From: Phytomonospora endophytica
Lineage (GTDB): Bacteria > Actinomycetota > Actinomycetes > Mycobacteriales > Micromonosporaceae
Assembly (NCBI RefSeq): GCF_014202425.1
Contig: NZ_JACHGT010000001.1
Coordinates: forward strand, 351,160 to 415,159
Length of the DNA stretch: 64,000 bases
Direction: 5' to 3'
Part shown: piece after piece, positions 27,547 through 36,163 of the stretch
How positions within the stretch are numbered: position 1 is the first letter of the stretch
Layout of the letters: every line of letters starts with the position of its first letter
The notes under the pieces: model-generated
What the model was told of the DNA's origin: nothing
What the model saw: the letters and a program-made list of their open reading frames with translations, nothing else
The model's database searches: none
Translations under genes and position numbers: made by a program

Positions 27547-27797
27547 CGGCCCGCCGCCGGTGCCGGGTTCCCGGGGTGGTGCGGGAACGCGGCCGGGTCC
27601 CCTGGGTGGATGGGCGAGCGAAGCGCGGGACGGCTTCGGCCGCGGTTGCCCGGACCCCGATCGTGCAGAGGGACTTGCGTTCTTGAGGCTGGCTTCTGGT
27701 CTTCCGGCGTGGGGCGAGCTGCGAAGCCTGACCCGCCCATGATGCGACCGATACGGACGGGCCCAGCGTGAGCCGCATGACCCCGCCCGCAGGTGCG

Positions 27798-28568
27798 TCA
27801 GGCGACGCTGCCGAACATCTGCGTCCAGTACAGCTGCCCGCCGTTGTGGCTCGCCACGCCGAGTCCGATCGCCTTCGCGTCGCAGTTCAACAGGTTCGCC
27901 CGATGCCCCTCGCTGTTCATCCAGCCCTCGATCACCGCCGCCGCCGACGTGTAACCCGCCGCGATGTTCTCCCCGATCGCGTTGTCGTACCCCGCCTCGC
28001 GCGACCGATCCCAGGGCGTCCGGCCGTCCTGCGAGTTGTGATCGAAATAGTCGTTCTCCGCCATGTCCCGGCTGTGCCCCACCGCCGCGTTCGTCAACTT
28101 GCCGTTGACCTTCACCTTCCCGCAGCCCGCCTGCTCCCGCTCGACGTTCGTCAACCGCACGGCCTCCGCCGCGAGCTGCTCCATCTCGCTGAGATCCTCG
28201 TCGGGCGGCGGCGGATCGTCCTCCGACTCGTCCTTGGTCTCCTTGTCCGAAGGCTTCGGCTCGGCCGAACCGGCACCCCGGTCATCACGGCTGGCCTTGT
28301 CCTCACCGTCCGCCGACGCGCTCGGGTCGACACGGATCGGCACGTCACTGGCGGCGTCATCGGTCTGCGTCGACTGCCGCAACGGAAGGGCCCCGGTGAA
28401 CCAGGCCGCGATCAGCCCGGCGAGGAGCAGAACGAGGGCAGCGGCGCCGAGGCGGGCCAGCCAGGCGCCGTGCCGCTGAAGTCGGTGGGCGCCGGTGTGC
28501 GTCCGTCCGCCGGGCTCCCGGCCGGGCGAGTCGCTACGCGGGCGCGTCCGAGGGGTGGGGGACGACAT
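27798..28568 (-). CDS. Membrane-anchored CAP-domain (SCP/PR1-like) protein
   Basis: The 256-residue product has a basic N-terminus, one membrane helix (LARLGAAALVLLLAGLIAAW, about 38-57), an acidic Asp/Glu/Pro-rich linker, and a CAP domain from about 130 to the end. The linker suggests the domain is displayed outside the membrane. CAP motifs are RLTNVEREQAGCGKV, GHSRDMAENDYFDHNS, GENIAAGYTSAAAVIEGWMNS, EGHRANLLN and the final QLYWTQMFG. Function of bacterial CAP proteins is poorly known. Confidence 0.92.
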   Translation of the reverse strand: MSSPTPRTRPRSDSPGREPGGRTHTGAHRLQRHGAWLARLGAAALVLLLAGLIAAWFTGALPLRQSTQTDDAASDVPIRVDPSASADGEDKASRDDRGAGSAEPKPSDKETKDESEDDPPPPDEDLSEMEQLAAEAVRLTNVEREQAGCGKVKVNGKLTNAAVGHSRDMAENDYFDHNSQDGRTPWDRSREAGYDNAIGENIAAGYTSAAAVIEGWMNSEGHRANLLNCDAKAIGLGVASHNGGQLYWTQMFGSVA

Positions 28569-28692
28569 AGCGCCCCGACGCTAGCGGCTTTCGCGAGCCG
28601 ACGCGAGTCCGCGACTGTGATTTCGGTCGTAACATCCGAAAAATTCTTGCCTTCACCGGCGTATCTCCCCGAAAAGGGGCACGATCAGCGGT

Positions 28693-28851
28693 ATGTCAGG
28701 CTTGACGTTTGACACGATCGAGCGGAGGATGGTCGTGTCGCCAGTAGGTGAACAGCACTGTTTCGTCCACCGCGCGGATCACGCCTGCATCGTCCGGTGC
28801 GTGCCGTTCGGATACGACACCTGCCGTACGCGACCAGCGCAAGCCGCTTAA
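28693..28851 (+). CDS. Possible 52-residue Cys/His-rich small ORF
   Basis: ATG 28693 to TAA 28851 encodes a short protein containing EQHCFVHRADHACIVRC and YDTCRTR. Codon third positions are less GC-rich than in neighbouring genes and there is no clear ribosome site, so this is weak. It is the only notable item in the 365-bp gap 28569-28933. Confidence 0.2.
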   Translation: MSGLTFDTIERRMVVSPVGEQHCFVHRADHACIVRCVPFGYDTCRTRPAQAA

Positions 28852-28933
28852 TGTGGCAATAAACAATCATCGAGCGAAGCCGCGGGTACGCGAGCCAACG
28901 TAACCTGCTGCCGCGCGCTCCCAAGGAGACACC

Positions 28934-29143
28934 ATGGCCAAGGCCCTGTATGGCCACGTAGGCAACGCGCCCGACCGGCGCATGCTCGACGAGGTCACCA
29001 AACTGCGTGCCAGGGTACGGACCCTCGAATTCGAGGTGGCGCGTCTGCGCGCCGACAATGATCGACTCACCGCCGAGGTGGCGGAGCGTGAGGACCTGGA
29101 ACGGCTGTCCAAGTCGGCCGGCGAACTGATCACCGTACGCTGA
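28934..29143 (+). CDS. Conserved small coiled-coil protein
   Basis: The 69-residue product starts with ATG after AAGGAGA. MAKALYGHVGN and a heptad-rich helix (LRARVRTLEFEVARLRADNDRL) match a small actinobacterial protein of unknown function that starts MAKALLGYVG in Streptomyces. No membrane segment. It has its own terminator and lies upstream of smc. Confidence 0.85.
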   Translation: MAKALYGHVGNAPDRRMLDEVTKLRARVRTLEFEVARLRADNDRLTAEVAEREDLERLSKSAGELITVR

Positions 29144-29161
29144 CACCCTAGAAGTCAAGAC

Positions 29162-29196
29162 GCGCGCCGACGGACCATTGGTCGGCGCGCCGTTTT
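29162..29196 (+). terminator. Rho-independent terminator
   Basis: GCGCGCCGAC (29162-29171) pairs with GTCGGCGCGC (29181-29190), 10 bp with a 9-nt loop, followed by CGTTTT. It starts 18 bp after the coiled-coil gene. Confidence 0.88.
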
Positions 29197-29325
29197 GCGT
29201 CCCGGCCCGCCCCCACCGGTGAGTTGCCAGGGTTATCGCCATGTGATGACGGGGTGAACAGGTAGCCTGCCAGGGCAAGCCCACCGACCGCGTCCATTTC
29301 GCGTCCGAGCCGACCCGGAGCCCGC

Positions 29326-32300
29326 GTGCACCTCAAGAGCCTGACCCTGAAGGGCTTCAAATCCTTCGCGTCGCCCACCACGCTGCGCTTCGAACCCGGC
29401 ATCACCTGCGTCGTCGGCCCCAACGGCTCGGGCAAGTCCAACGTCGTCGACGCCATCGCCTGGGTCCTCGGCGAACAGGGCGCCAAGGCCCTCCGCGGCG
29501 GAAAGATGGAAGACGTCATCTTCGCCGGCACCACCGGCCGCGCGCCCCTCGGCCGCGCCGAGGTCACGCTCACCATCGACAACTCCGACGGCGCCCTCCC
29601 CATCGACTACACCGAGGTCTCCATCACCCGCCGCATGTTCCGCACCGGCGAGGGCGAATACGAGATCAACGGCGACCGCTGCCGCCTCCTCGACATCCAG
29701 GAACTCCTCTCCGACTCCGGCATCGGCCGCGAAATGCACGTCCTGGTCGGCCAGGGCCGCCTCGACGGGATCCTGCACGCCAAACCCGAAGACCGCCGCG
29801 CCTTCATCGAAGAGGCCGCCGGCGTCCTCAAACACCGCAAACGCAAAGAGAAGGCCCTCCGCAAGCTGGAGTCGATGGGCGCCAACCTCAACCGCCTCAA
29901 CGACCTCACCGCCGAACTCCGCCGCCAGCTCAAACCCCTCGGCCGCCAGGCCGACCTCGCCCGCCGCGCCGCCGGGATCCAGGCCGACCTGCGCGACGCC
30001 CGCCTCCGCCTCCTCGCCGACGAGCTCACCCAGCTCCGCGAAACCCTCGCCAAGGACGTCGCCGACGAGAGCGCCATGCGCACCCGCCGCACCGAGGTCG
30101 AAACCGCCCACCGCAAAGCCGGCGACGAACTCGCCGACCTGGAGACCCGCCTCGCCGCCGACGCGCCCGCGCTAGCCCGCGCCCAGGAGACCTGGTACCG
30201 CCTCTCCGCCCTCCAGGAACGCCTCCGCTCCACCAGCCAGCTCGCCGGGGAACGCCTCCGCTTCCTCTCCGCCGACACCGCCGACGAACGCCCCGGCCGC
30301 GACCCCGAGATCCTCGAAGCCGAAGCCGTCCGCGTCCGCGAACAAGAAGTCGAACTCCGCGAGGCCCTCTACACCGACCAGGCCAAACTCGCCGCCGCCG
30401 TCGAGTCCCGCCAGGAGACCGAACGCGCCCTCTCCGAAGCCGAGAAGGCCCTCGTCGCCGCCGTCAAGGCCGTCGCCGCTCGCCGCGAAGGACTCGCCCG
30501 CCTCACCGGCAAGGTCAACGCCCTGCGCACGCGCTCCCAAGCCGCCGAAGACGAGATCGCCCGCGCCCAGACCGCCCTCACCGAAGCCCGCGAACGCGCC
30601 GAGATCGCCACCGTCGCCCACGAAGAGGTCAAGGACCAGTCCGAGACCGCCGGCGCCGGCGACGCCGACCTCGCCCGCCGCTACGAAGAAGCCCAGAACG
30701 CCGTCGCCGCCGCCAAGGCGCGCGTCCGCGAACTCGCCGACGCCGAACGCGCCGCCGACCGCGAGGCCACCCAGTGGAAGGCCCGCGAAGAAGCCCTCGC
30801 CATGGGCCTGCGCCGCAAGGACGGCGCCGGATCCCTCCTCGGACGCGCCGACGCCGTACCCGGCCTACTTGGCAGCGTCGCCGCCCTCCTCGCCGTCGAC
30901 CCAGGCCACGAAGCCGCCCTCGCCGCCGCCCTCGGCGGACTCGCCGACGCCGTCGCCGTCTCCGACGTCGAAGGCGCCCTCGCCGCGCTCGCCCTCCTCA
31001 AGGAGGACGACGCCGGGCGCGCCGCCTTCCTCATCGGCGCCGATGCCGACGTCCCCGACGCCGCCGCGACCCTCCCCGAAGGCGCACGCTGGGCCGCCGA
31101 CCTCGTCCGCGCTCCCGCCCACCTGTCCGGCGCGGTCCGCAGCGCGCTCGCCGGCACCGTCGTCGTCCGCGACCTCGCCTCCGCCCGCGACCTCCTCGCC
31201 GCCCACCCGGCCCTGACCGCCGTCACCGCCGAAGGCGACGTCCTCGGCTCCCACCGCGCGGCCGGCGGCTCGGCGAAGGAACAGAGCTACATCGAGGTCC
31301 AGGCCGCCGTCGACGAGGCCCGCGACAAACGCGCCGAAGCCGAACAGCGCACCGAGACCCTCCGCAGCCACCTGTCGGCCGCCCGCGAGGAGACCGCCGC
31401 CCGCGAACGCGAACTCCAGAACGTCGCCCAGCTGCGCAAACAGGTCGACCAGCGCAACAACGAGACCGGCCGCCGCCTCGCCGAACTCGGCGCCGCCGCC
31501 CGCTCGGCCGTCGCCGAGGTCGAACGCCTCGTCACCACCCGCGACAAGGCCGAGGCCGCCCGCGACACCGACCTCGCCGGACTCGCCGAACTCGAAGAGC
31601 AGCTCCGCCTCGCCGAGGACGAACCCGAGGACGACGACCCGTCCTCGGCCGACCGCGACCGGCTCGCCGCGAGCGTCCAGCAGGTCCGGCAGAACGAGAT
31701 GGAGATCCGTCTCGCCGTCCGCACCGCCGAGGAGCGCGTCGCCGCCCTCTCCGGCCGCGCCGACGCCCTCGCCCGCCAGGCCCGCCAGGAACGCGAGGCC
31801 CGCGAACGCGCCGAAGCCCGCCGCCAGGCCCGTAAACGCGGCGCCGCGATCGCCAAGGCCGTCGCCGACGGAGCCCGCACCGTCCTCGGCCGCATCGAGG
31901 ACTCCCTCACCCTCGCCGCCGCCGAACGCGACGAGGCCCAGCTCGCCAAGAACGCGCGCGAAGCCGCCCTCACCGACGTCCGCAAGACCGTCCGCGAACT
32001 CACCGGCGAACTCGAACGCCTCACCAGCGCCGTCCACCGTGACGAGGTCGCCCGCGCCGAACAGCGCCTGCGCATCGAGCAGCTGGAGATCAAGGCCGCC
32101 GAGGACTTCGGCCTCGACCTCGACACCCTCATCGAGGAGTACGGGCCCCACCAGGACGTCCCGCCGACCCCCGCCGAGATCACCAAGGCCGAGGACGACG
32201 GGAAACCCGCGCCCCTCCCGACGCCCTACGACCGGCCCACCCAGGAGAAGCGCGCCGCCCGCGGCGAACGCGACCTCGCCCTTCTCGGCAAGGTCAACCC

Positions 32301-32886
32301 CCTCGCCCTCGAAGAGTTCGCCGCCCTCGAAGAGCGCTACAAGTTCCTCTCCGAACAGCTCGACGACCTCAAGAAGACCCGCAAGGACCTCCTCCAGGTC
32401 GTCACCGAGGTCGACGACCGGATCCTGCAGGTCTTCACCGAGGCCTACCACGACGTCGCCCGCGAGTTCGAGCACGTCTTCGCCACCGTCTTCCCCGGCG
32501 GTGAGGGCCGGCTGATCCTCACCGACCCCGAGGACATGCTCACCACCGGCGTCGAGGTCGAGGCCCGCCCGCCCAACAAGAAGGTGAAGCGGCTCTCCCT
32601 GCTGTCCGGCGGCGAGCGCTCCCTGACCGCACTGGCCATGCTGTGCGCCATCTTCAAGGCGCGCCCCAGCCCCTTCTACCTGATGGACGAGGTCGAGGCC
32701 GCCCTCGACGACGTCAACCTCGGCCGTCTGCTGAACCTCCTGCGCCAGCTGCAGGAGACCTCGCAGCTGCTGGTCATCACCCACCAGAAGCGCACGATGG
32801 AGGTCGCCGACGCCCTGTACGGCGTCAGCATGCGCGGTGGCGTGTCCCAGGTGATCAGTCAGCGACTGAACGAATCCGAGGACTGA
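29326..32886 (+). CDS. smc: Chromosome segregation protein SMC
   Basis: Condensin-type ATPase (1186 residues) that organises and separates chromosomes with ScpAB. GTG 29326 has GGAG 5 nt upstream. The N-terminal head has Walker A GPNGSGKS (31-38) and the Q-loop VLGEQGAKALRGGKM. Long Glu/Arg/Ala coiled coils flank a hinge at about 500-660 (SLLGRADAVPGLLGSVAAL). The C-terminal head has signature LLSGGERSLTALAMLCAIF and Walker B FYLMDEVEAALDDVN. Length and order are normal. scpA and scpB are not in the window. Confidence 0.98.
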   Translation: MHLKSLTLKGFKSFASPTTLRFEPGITCVVGPNGSGKSNVVDAIAWVLGEQGAKALRGGKMEDVIFAGTTGRAPLGRAEVTLTIDNSDGALPIDYTEVSITRRMFRTGEGEYEINGDRCRLLDIQELLSDSGIGREMHVLVGQGRLDGILHAKPEDRRAFIEEAAGVLKHRKRKEKALRKLESMGANLNRLNDLTAELRRQLKPLGRQADLARRAAGIQADLRDARLRLLADELTQLRETLAKDVADESAMRTRRTEVETAHRKAGDELADLETRLAADAPALARAQETWYRLSALQERLRSTSQLAGERLRFLSADTADERPGRDPEILEAEAVRVREQEVELREALYTDQAKLAAAVESRQETERALSEAEKALVAAVKAVAARREGLARLTGKVNALRTRSQAAEDEIARAQTALTEARERAEIATVAHEEVKDQSETAGAGDADLARRYEEAQNAVAAAKARVRELADAERAADREATQWKAREEALAMGLRRKDGAGSLLGRADAVPGLLGSVAALLAVDPGHEAALAAALGGLADAVAVSDVEGALAALALLKEDDAGRAAFLIGADADVPDAAATLPEGARWAADLVRAPAHLSGAVRSALAGTVVVRDLASARDLLAAHPALTAVTAEGDVLGSHRAAGGSAKEQSYIEVQAAVDEARDKRAEAEQRTETLRSHLSAAREETAARERELQNVAQLRKQVDQRNNETGRRLAELGAAARSAVAEVERLVTTRDKAEAARDTDLAGLAELEEQLRLAEDEPEDDDPSSADRDRLAASVQQVRQNEMEIRLAVRTAEERVAALSGRADALARQARQEREARERAEARRQARKRGAAIAKAVADGARTVLGRIEDSLTLAAAERDEAQLAKNAREAALTDVRKTVRELTGELERLTSAVHRDEVARAEQRLRIEQLEIKAAEDFGLDLDTLIEEYGPHQDVPPTPAEITKAEDDGKPAPLPTPYDRPTQEKRAARGERDLALLGKVNPLALEEFAALEERYKFLSEQLDDLKKTRKDLLQVVTEVDDRILQVFTEAYHDVAREFEHVFATVFPGGEGRLILTDPEDMLTTGVEVEARPPNKKVKRLSLLSGGERSLTALAMLCAIFKARPSPFYLMDEVEAALDDVNLGRLLNLLRQLQETSQLLVITHQKRTMEVADALYGVSMRGGVSQVISQRLNESED

Positions 32887-33013
32887 CCGCGCCCGCCCCG
32901 GCGAGCGCGCGGGCCGTAAGATCGGCGAGCCGGGGTGGAACGCGCGGTGAGCAACCTCATCGGCCGTCCGCGGGCACCGCCCCATTCGCACTCACGTCTG
33001 CAAGGATTCACGC

Positions 33014-34201
33014 ATGGACAACTGGTGGCTCTACGCCGTGGTGGCGCTCGTCGTCATCATCGGCGCCGCGCTCCTCGTCGTACCCCGACTCCGCAAGGGC
33101 CGTGAAAGCGAGCCCGCCGAGCAGGTGACGAAGCCCGAGCCACCGGCGTCGTCGGCCACGGCCGTGGAGGAGGCGGAGGCGCCGGTCGTCGAGGCGCCCG
33201 AAGCGCCCGAGGTCGTCGCCGAGAAGCCCGCGGAGCCCGTCGTCGAGGTCCCCGAACCGACCGTCGGCCGGCTCGTGCGGTTGCGCGCGCGGCTCGCCCG
33301 GTCCCAGAACGCCATCGGCCGCGGTTTGCTGAGCCTGCTCGCCAGCGACAAGCTCGACGAGGACGTGTGGGAGGAGATCGAGGGCACGCTCCTCGCCGCC
33401 GACGTCGGCGTCCAGCCCACGACCGTCATCGTCGACCGGCTGCGGGAACGCACCCGCGTCCTGGGTACCCGCACCGCCGTCGAGCTGCGCAAGCTGCTCG
33501 CCGAGGAGCTGACGATCGCCCTCGACCCCGACATGGACCGGACGCTGCACACCGAGCCGCGCGACGGGAAGCCCGCCGTGATGCTCGTCGTCGGTGTCAA
33601 CGGTGCCGGGAAGACCACGACCTGCGGGAAGATCGCCCGGGTCCTGGTCGCCGACGGCCGTACCGTCCTTCTCGGCGCCGCCGACACCTTCCGCGCCGCC
33701 GCCGTCGACCAGCTCGCGACCTGGGCGCACCGGGTCGGGGCCGAAGTCGTGCGCGGCGAGGAGAAGGCCGACCCGGCCAGCGTCGCCTTCGACGCGGTCA
33801 AGAAGGGCATCGACGCGGGCGTCGACACGGTCATGATCGACACCGCGGGGCGCCTGCAGAACAAGGCCGGCCTGATGGACGAGCTCGGCAAGGTCAAGCG
33901 GGTCGTGGAAAAGCACGGGCCGGTGGCCGAGACGCTGCTCGTGCTCGACGCCACCACCGGACAGAACGGCCTCGAACAGGCAAGGGTGTTCACCGAGGTC
34001 TGCGACGTTTCGGGAGTGGTGCTCACCAAGCTGGACGGGACCGCCAAGGGCGGCATCGTCATCGCAGTACAGCGCAGGCTCGGTGTTCCGGTTAAGCTCG
34101 TCGGACTCGGTGAAGGTCCCGATGATCTCGCGCCGTTCAATGTCAGCGACTTCGTGGACGCGTTGCTCGGTGACGAACGGGACGCGAAGGTCTCGGGCTG
34201 A
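33014..34201 (+). CDS. ftsY: Signal recognition particle receptor FtsY
   Basis: SRP-receptor GTPase (395 residues) that docks ribosome-nascent chain complexes at the membrane. It starts with a membrane helix (WWLYAVVALVVIIGAALLVV), as in actinobacterial FtsY, then an acidic A domain rich in Glu/Pro/Val. The NG domain has GVNGAGKTTTCGKIA, LLGAADTFRAAAVDQL, MIDTAGRLQNK and TKLDGTAKGG. ATG 33014 follows AAGGA. Confidence 0.98.
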   Translation: MDNWWLYAVVALVVIIGAALLVVPRLRKGRESEPAEQVTKPEPPASSATAVEEAEAPVVEAPEAPEVVAEKPAEPVVEVPEPTVGRLVRLRARLARSQNAIGRGLLSLLASDKLDEDVWEEIEGTLLAADVGVQPTTVIVDRLRERTRVLGTRTAVELRKLLAEELTIALDPDMDRTLHTEPRDGKPAVMLVVGVNGAGKTTTCGKIARVLVADGRTVLLGAADTFRAAAVDQLATWAHRVGAEVVRGEEKADPASVAFDAVKKGIDAGVDTVMIDTAGRLQNKAGLMDELGKVKRVVEKHGPVAETLLVLDATTGQNGLEQARVFTEVCDVSGVVLTKLDGTAKGGIVIAVQRRLGVPVKLVGLGEGPDDLAPFNVSDFVDALLGDERDAKVSG

Positions 34202-34225
34202 ACCTCGTATTGACGGTGGTGGTCG

Positions 34226-35014
34226 GTGACGCAGCAGGAGGTTCCGCTTCACGGCGGTAACACCAGTACCGTGGTGCGGCTCGGTGACACGGTTCGCCGT
34301 AACACCGGGCCGTGGACACCCGCGGTTCACTCGCTCCTTCGGCATCTGGAGGTGCGCGGTTTCACCGGGGCGCCCAGAGCCCTGGGGAACGACGAGCACG
34401 GACGTGAGGTTCTGTCGTACCTGGAGGGTGAGTGCGGGGAGTACCCGCTCGCGCCGCACTGGACGACCGACGAGGCACTGCAGACGGTCGCGACGATGCT
34501 GCGGATGTTCCACGACGCGCAGTACGGCTTCGTGCCTCCCCCGGGAGCGGTGTGGAGGTCGTTCGGGCCCCCGCCGCCGGACACCGAGGTGATCTGCCAC
34601 CACGACGCGGCCCCGCACAACGTGATCTGGCGGCCCGACGGGACCCTGGCGATGATCGACTTCGATCTCGCGTCGCCGGGGGCGCGGATCTACGACGTGG
34701 CGTACGCGGCTTGGACGTGGGTGCCGTTGTTCACGGACAGGGACTCCTACACGCTGGGGTGGAAGCGGCCGGATCGGCCGCGGAGGCTGCGGTTGTTCGC
34801 TGACGCGTACGGGCTGTCGGCGCGGGACCGGGCGCGGTTCATCCGGGTGATCCGGAAGCGGATCGTGGATCACGTCGAGGGGATCCGGCGGATGGCGGCG
34901 GCGGGAGATCCGGCGTTCATTCGGATCGTGCACAAGGGGCATCTGCGGCGGCCGGTGCGGGACTTGCGGTTGCTGGATCAGGAGCGGTTCATTTTGGATC
35001 ATGCGCTGAGGTGA
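34226..35014 (+). CDS. Aminoglycoside phosphotransferase (APH)-family kinase
   Basis: Protein-kinase-like small-molecule phosphotransferase of 262 residues; substrate unknown, antibiotic resistance is not implied. It has the catalytic loop ICHHDAAPHNVIW (Asp and Asn) and the metal site MIDFDLASPG, followed by IYDVAYAAW. The Gly-rich loop is reduced to HGGNTSTVVRLGDTVRR. GTG 34226 lies 24 bp after ftsY, so it may share its transcript. It separates ftsY from amtB. Confidence 0.88.
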   Translation: MTQQEVPLHGGNTSTVVRLGDTVRRNTGPWTPAVHSLLRHLEVRGFTGAPRALGNDEHGREVLSYLEGECGEYPLAPHWTTDEALQTVATMLRMFHDAQYGFVPPPGAVWRSFGPPPPDTEVICHHDAAPHNVIWRPDGTLAMIDFDLASPGARIYDVAYAAWTWVPLFTDRDSYTLGWKRPDRPRRLRLFADAYGLSARDRARFIRVIRKRIVDHVEGIRRMAAAGDPAFIRIVHKGHLRRPVRDLRLLDQERFILDHALR

Positions 35015-35057
35015 GGGTGGGGTGGGGGTGCTCGCTGCGCTGAGGGGGTGTTTCCTT

Positions 35058-35114
35058 GGGTGCGGGTGCGGGTGCGGGTGCGGGTGCGGGTGGCGTTGCG
35101 TTGCGTTGCGTTGC
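35058..35114 (+). repeat. Simple tandem repeats (GGGTGC)5 and (GTTGC)4
   Basis: GGGTGC is repeated five and a half times at 35058-35090; GTTGC is repeated four times at 35095-35114. Such tracts expand and shrink by slippage. Confidence 0.92.
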
Positions 35115-35139
35115 CGGGGGCTGTGGTTTCGGGCCGTGA

Positions 35140-35181
35140 CCGGGGCTCTGCCCCGGACCCCGCAAGGGGCTTCGCCCCCTT
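35140..35181. repeat. REP-like pair of short hairpins
   Basis: CCGGGG-CTCTG-CCCCGG (35140-35156) and AAGGGG-CTTCG-CCCCCTT (35164-35181) sit side by side. Similar GGGGCTCTGCCCC/GGGGCTTCGCCCC pairs are common between streptomycete genes. Confidence 0.6.
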
Positions 35182-35270
35182 GACCCCCGGCCTCGCTCGG
35201 GAGACTGGGGGTGCCTTGGCGGTCTCCGGTCGGGTGGCTGGGATGCGGGCTGAGGTTGTTTGGCACTCGC

Positions 35271-35395
35271 CTGTCTCCGTCTTATCGGCCTTTTCAAGGG
35301 CACATGAAGAACCTGGGGCAGTCAAGGGAAAGAGCGCCCTTGACAGCCCCAGAACCTTCATGTCGTCCAATCAACGGCCGAAGCGACGGAGACAG
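35271..35395. mobile_element. 125-bp palindromic element with 11-bp terminal inverted repeats (MITE-like)
   Basis: The ends are CTGTCTCCGTC (35271-35281) and GACGGAGACAG (35385-35395). Inside, arms of 27 nt (35302-35328 and 35337-35363) match at 23 positions, closed by GTCAAGGG / CCCTTGAC around an 8-nt loop. CGGCC/GGCCG pair between. It has no coding capacity. No clear target-site duplication was found, so mobility is inference; it could also be a structured RNA or a long terminator of the upstream gene. Confidence 0.55.
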
Positions 35396-35524
35396 AGGTT
35401 AGTGGTGGGTGGGTCGCGCTGGCGCGACCTGGGGGTTCCGTCTCGTGGGGGCGTTCGCTGCGACGGTGTGACCTCACCGAACACGTCCGCGCGCACGTGT
35501 TTCGTCTCGTGGGGGGCGTTCGCT

Positions 35525-35573
35525 GCAGGCTGCAGGCAGCAGGCAGCAGGCAGCAGGCAGCAGGCAGCACGCA
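35525..35573 (+). repeat. 7-bp minisatellite GCAGGCA
   Basis: Seven head-to-tail units: GCAGGCT, five perfect GCAGGCA, then GCACGCA. Confidence 0.92.
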
Positions 35574-36053
35574 GCGCACCGCACGCTGTCCGTCGCTTTG
35601 CGCTGGGCAGCGTTCGGCGGCGCGCGTCTGAACGAATCGCGCGCTTCCCCCTCGTGCCCAAAGGGGCCCCAAAAATCACAATACGGACAGGGTGTGACAG
35701 TTCGTATCGGCTGCTTTTTCGTTTGGAGTGTCACCCGTGTCGCCGGCGTTCGTGATCGCCGCCGCTTTCGCTCGGTGGGCGTCCTGGCGAACTCGCTCGT
35801 CGTGCGGCTTTCGCTGATGCCGCTGTTCTAGTCCGCGTGTCGCCGCCATCGCGAGCTCGTCATGCGGGGTCGGTTCGTGCGCGCCCGTCTTCGTGCCGTT
35901 GATGTTCACGGCGTGCCCTCGCCCGCTCGCGTTGCCGTCCGCCGCACCCACCCCGCCCGCGCCGCCGTGCCCGCCCGCGCCGCCATGCCTGTCCGGGCCA
36001 TCGAGCCCTGTCCGGGCCCCCAAGACCCACGCCACCTGCGTTGTGAGCAGAAG

Positions 36054-36112
36054 TTCACGTCTTCGAAACATCGGTCGACATGTCCGTAACACGCGCGGCT
36101 CGTCGGTGAAAC
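36054..36112 (+). promoter_or_regulatory. Putative GlnR boxes upstream of amtB
   Basis: TTCAC-n6-GAAAC (36054-36069) fits the actinobacterial GlnR pattern gTnAC-n6-GaAAC. A second run GTAAC-n6-GGCTC-n6-GAAAC (36086-36112) keeps the 11-bp phase with a weak middle site. They lie 52-110 bp before amtB, where nitrogen control is expected. Confidence 0.5.
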
Positions 36113-36163
36113 ACCCCTGCTCGACGCTGTCCCCACGTTCACTTGACACCGGAAGGACTCGGC

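Larger units (their letters stand above)
35015..36163. other. 1.15-kb gene-free region with stacked simple repeats and palindromes
   Basis: No supported gene on either strand; open frames are Arg-rich shadows of GC-rich DNA. It holds short tandem repeats, a REP-like pair of hairpins, a 125-bp palindromic element, a 22-bp direct repeat (GTCTCGTGGGGGCGTTCGCTGC-like, near 35441 and 35505), a 7-bp minisatellite, and finally the amtB promoter region. Confidence 0.75.

Noticed and set aside
30865-32991. 700-codon open frame antisense to smc
   Set aside because: Mirror frame of a GC-rich gene with strong codon bias; Gly/Glu/Ala/Asp-only composition and no family match.
34226-35014. Antibiotic-resistance gene
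   Set aside because: The APH fold covers many kinases; the gene sits stably between ftsY and amtB and shows no mobile context, so resistance is not supported.
35525-35573. Possible CRISPR-like array
   Set aside because: Units are 7 bp with no spacers; this is a minisatellite.
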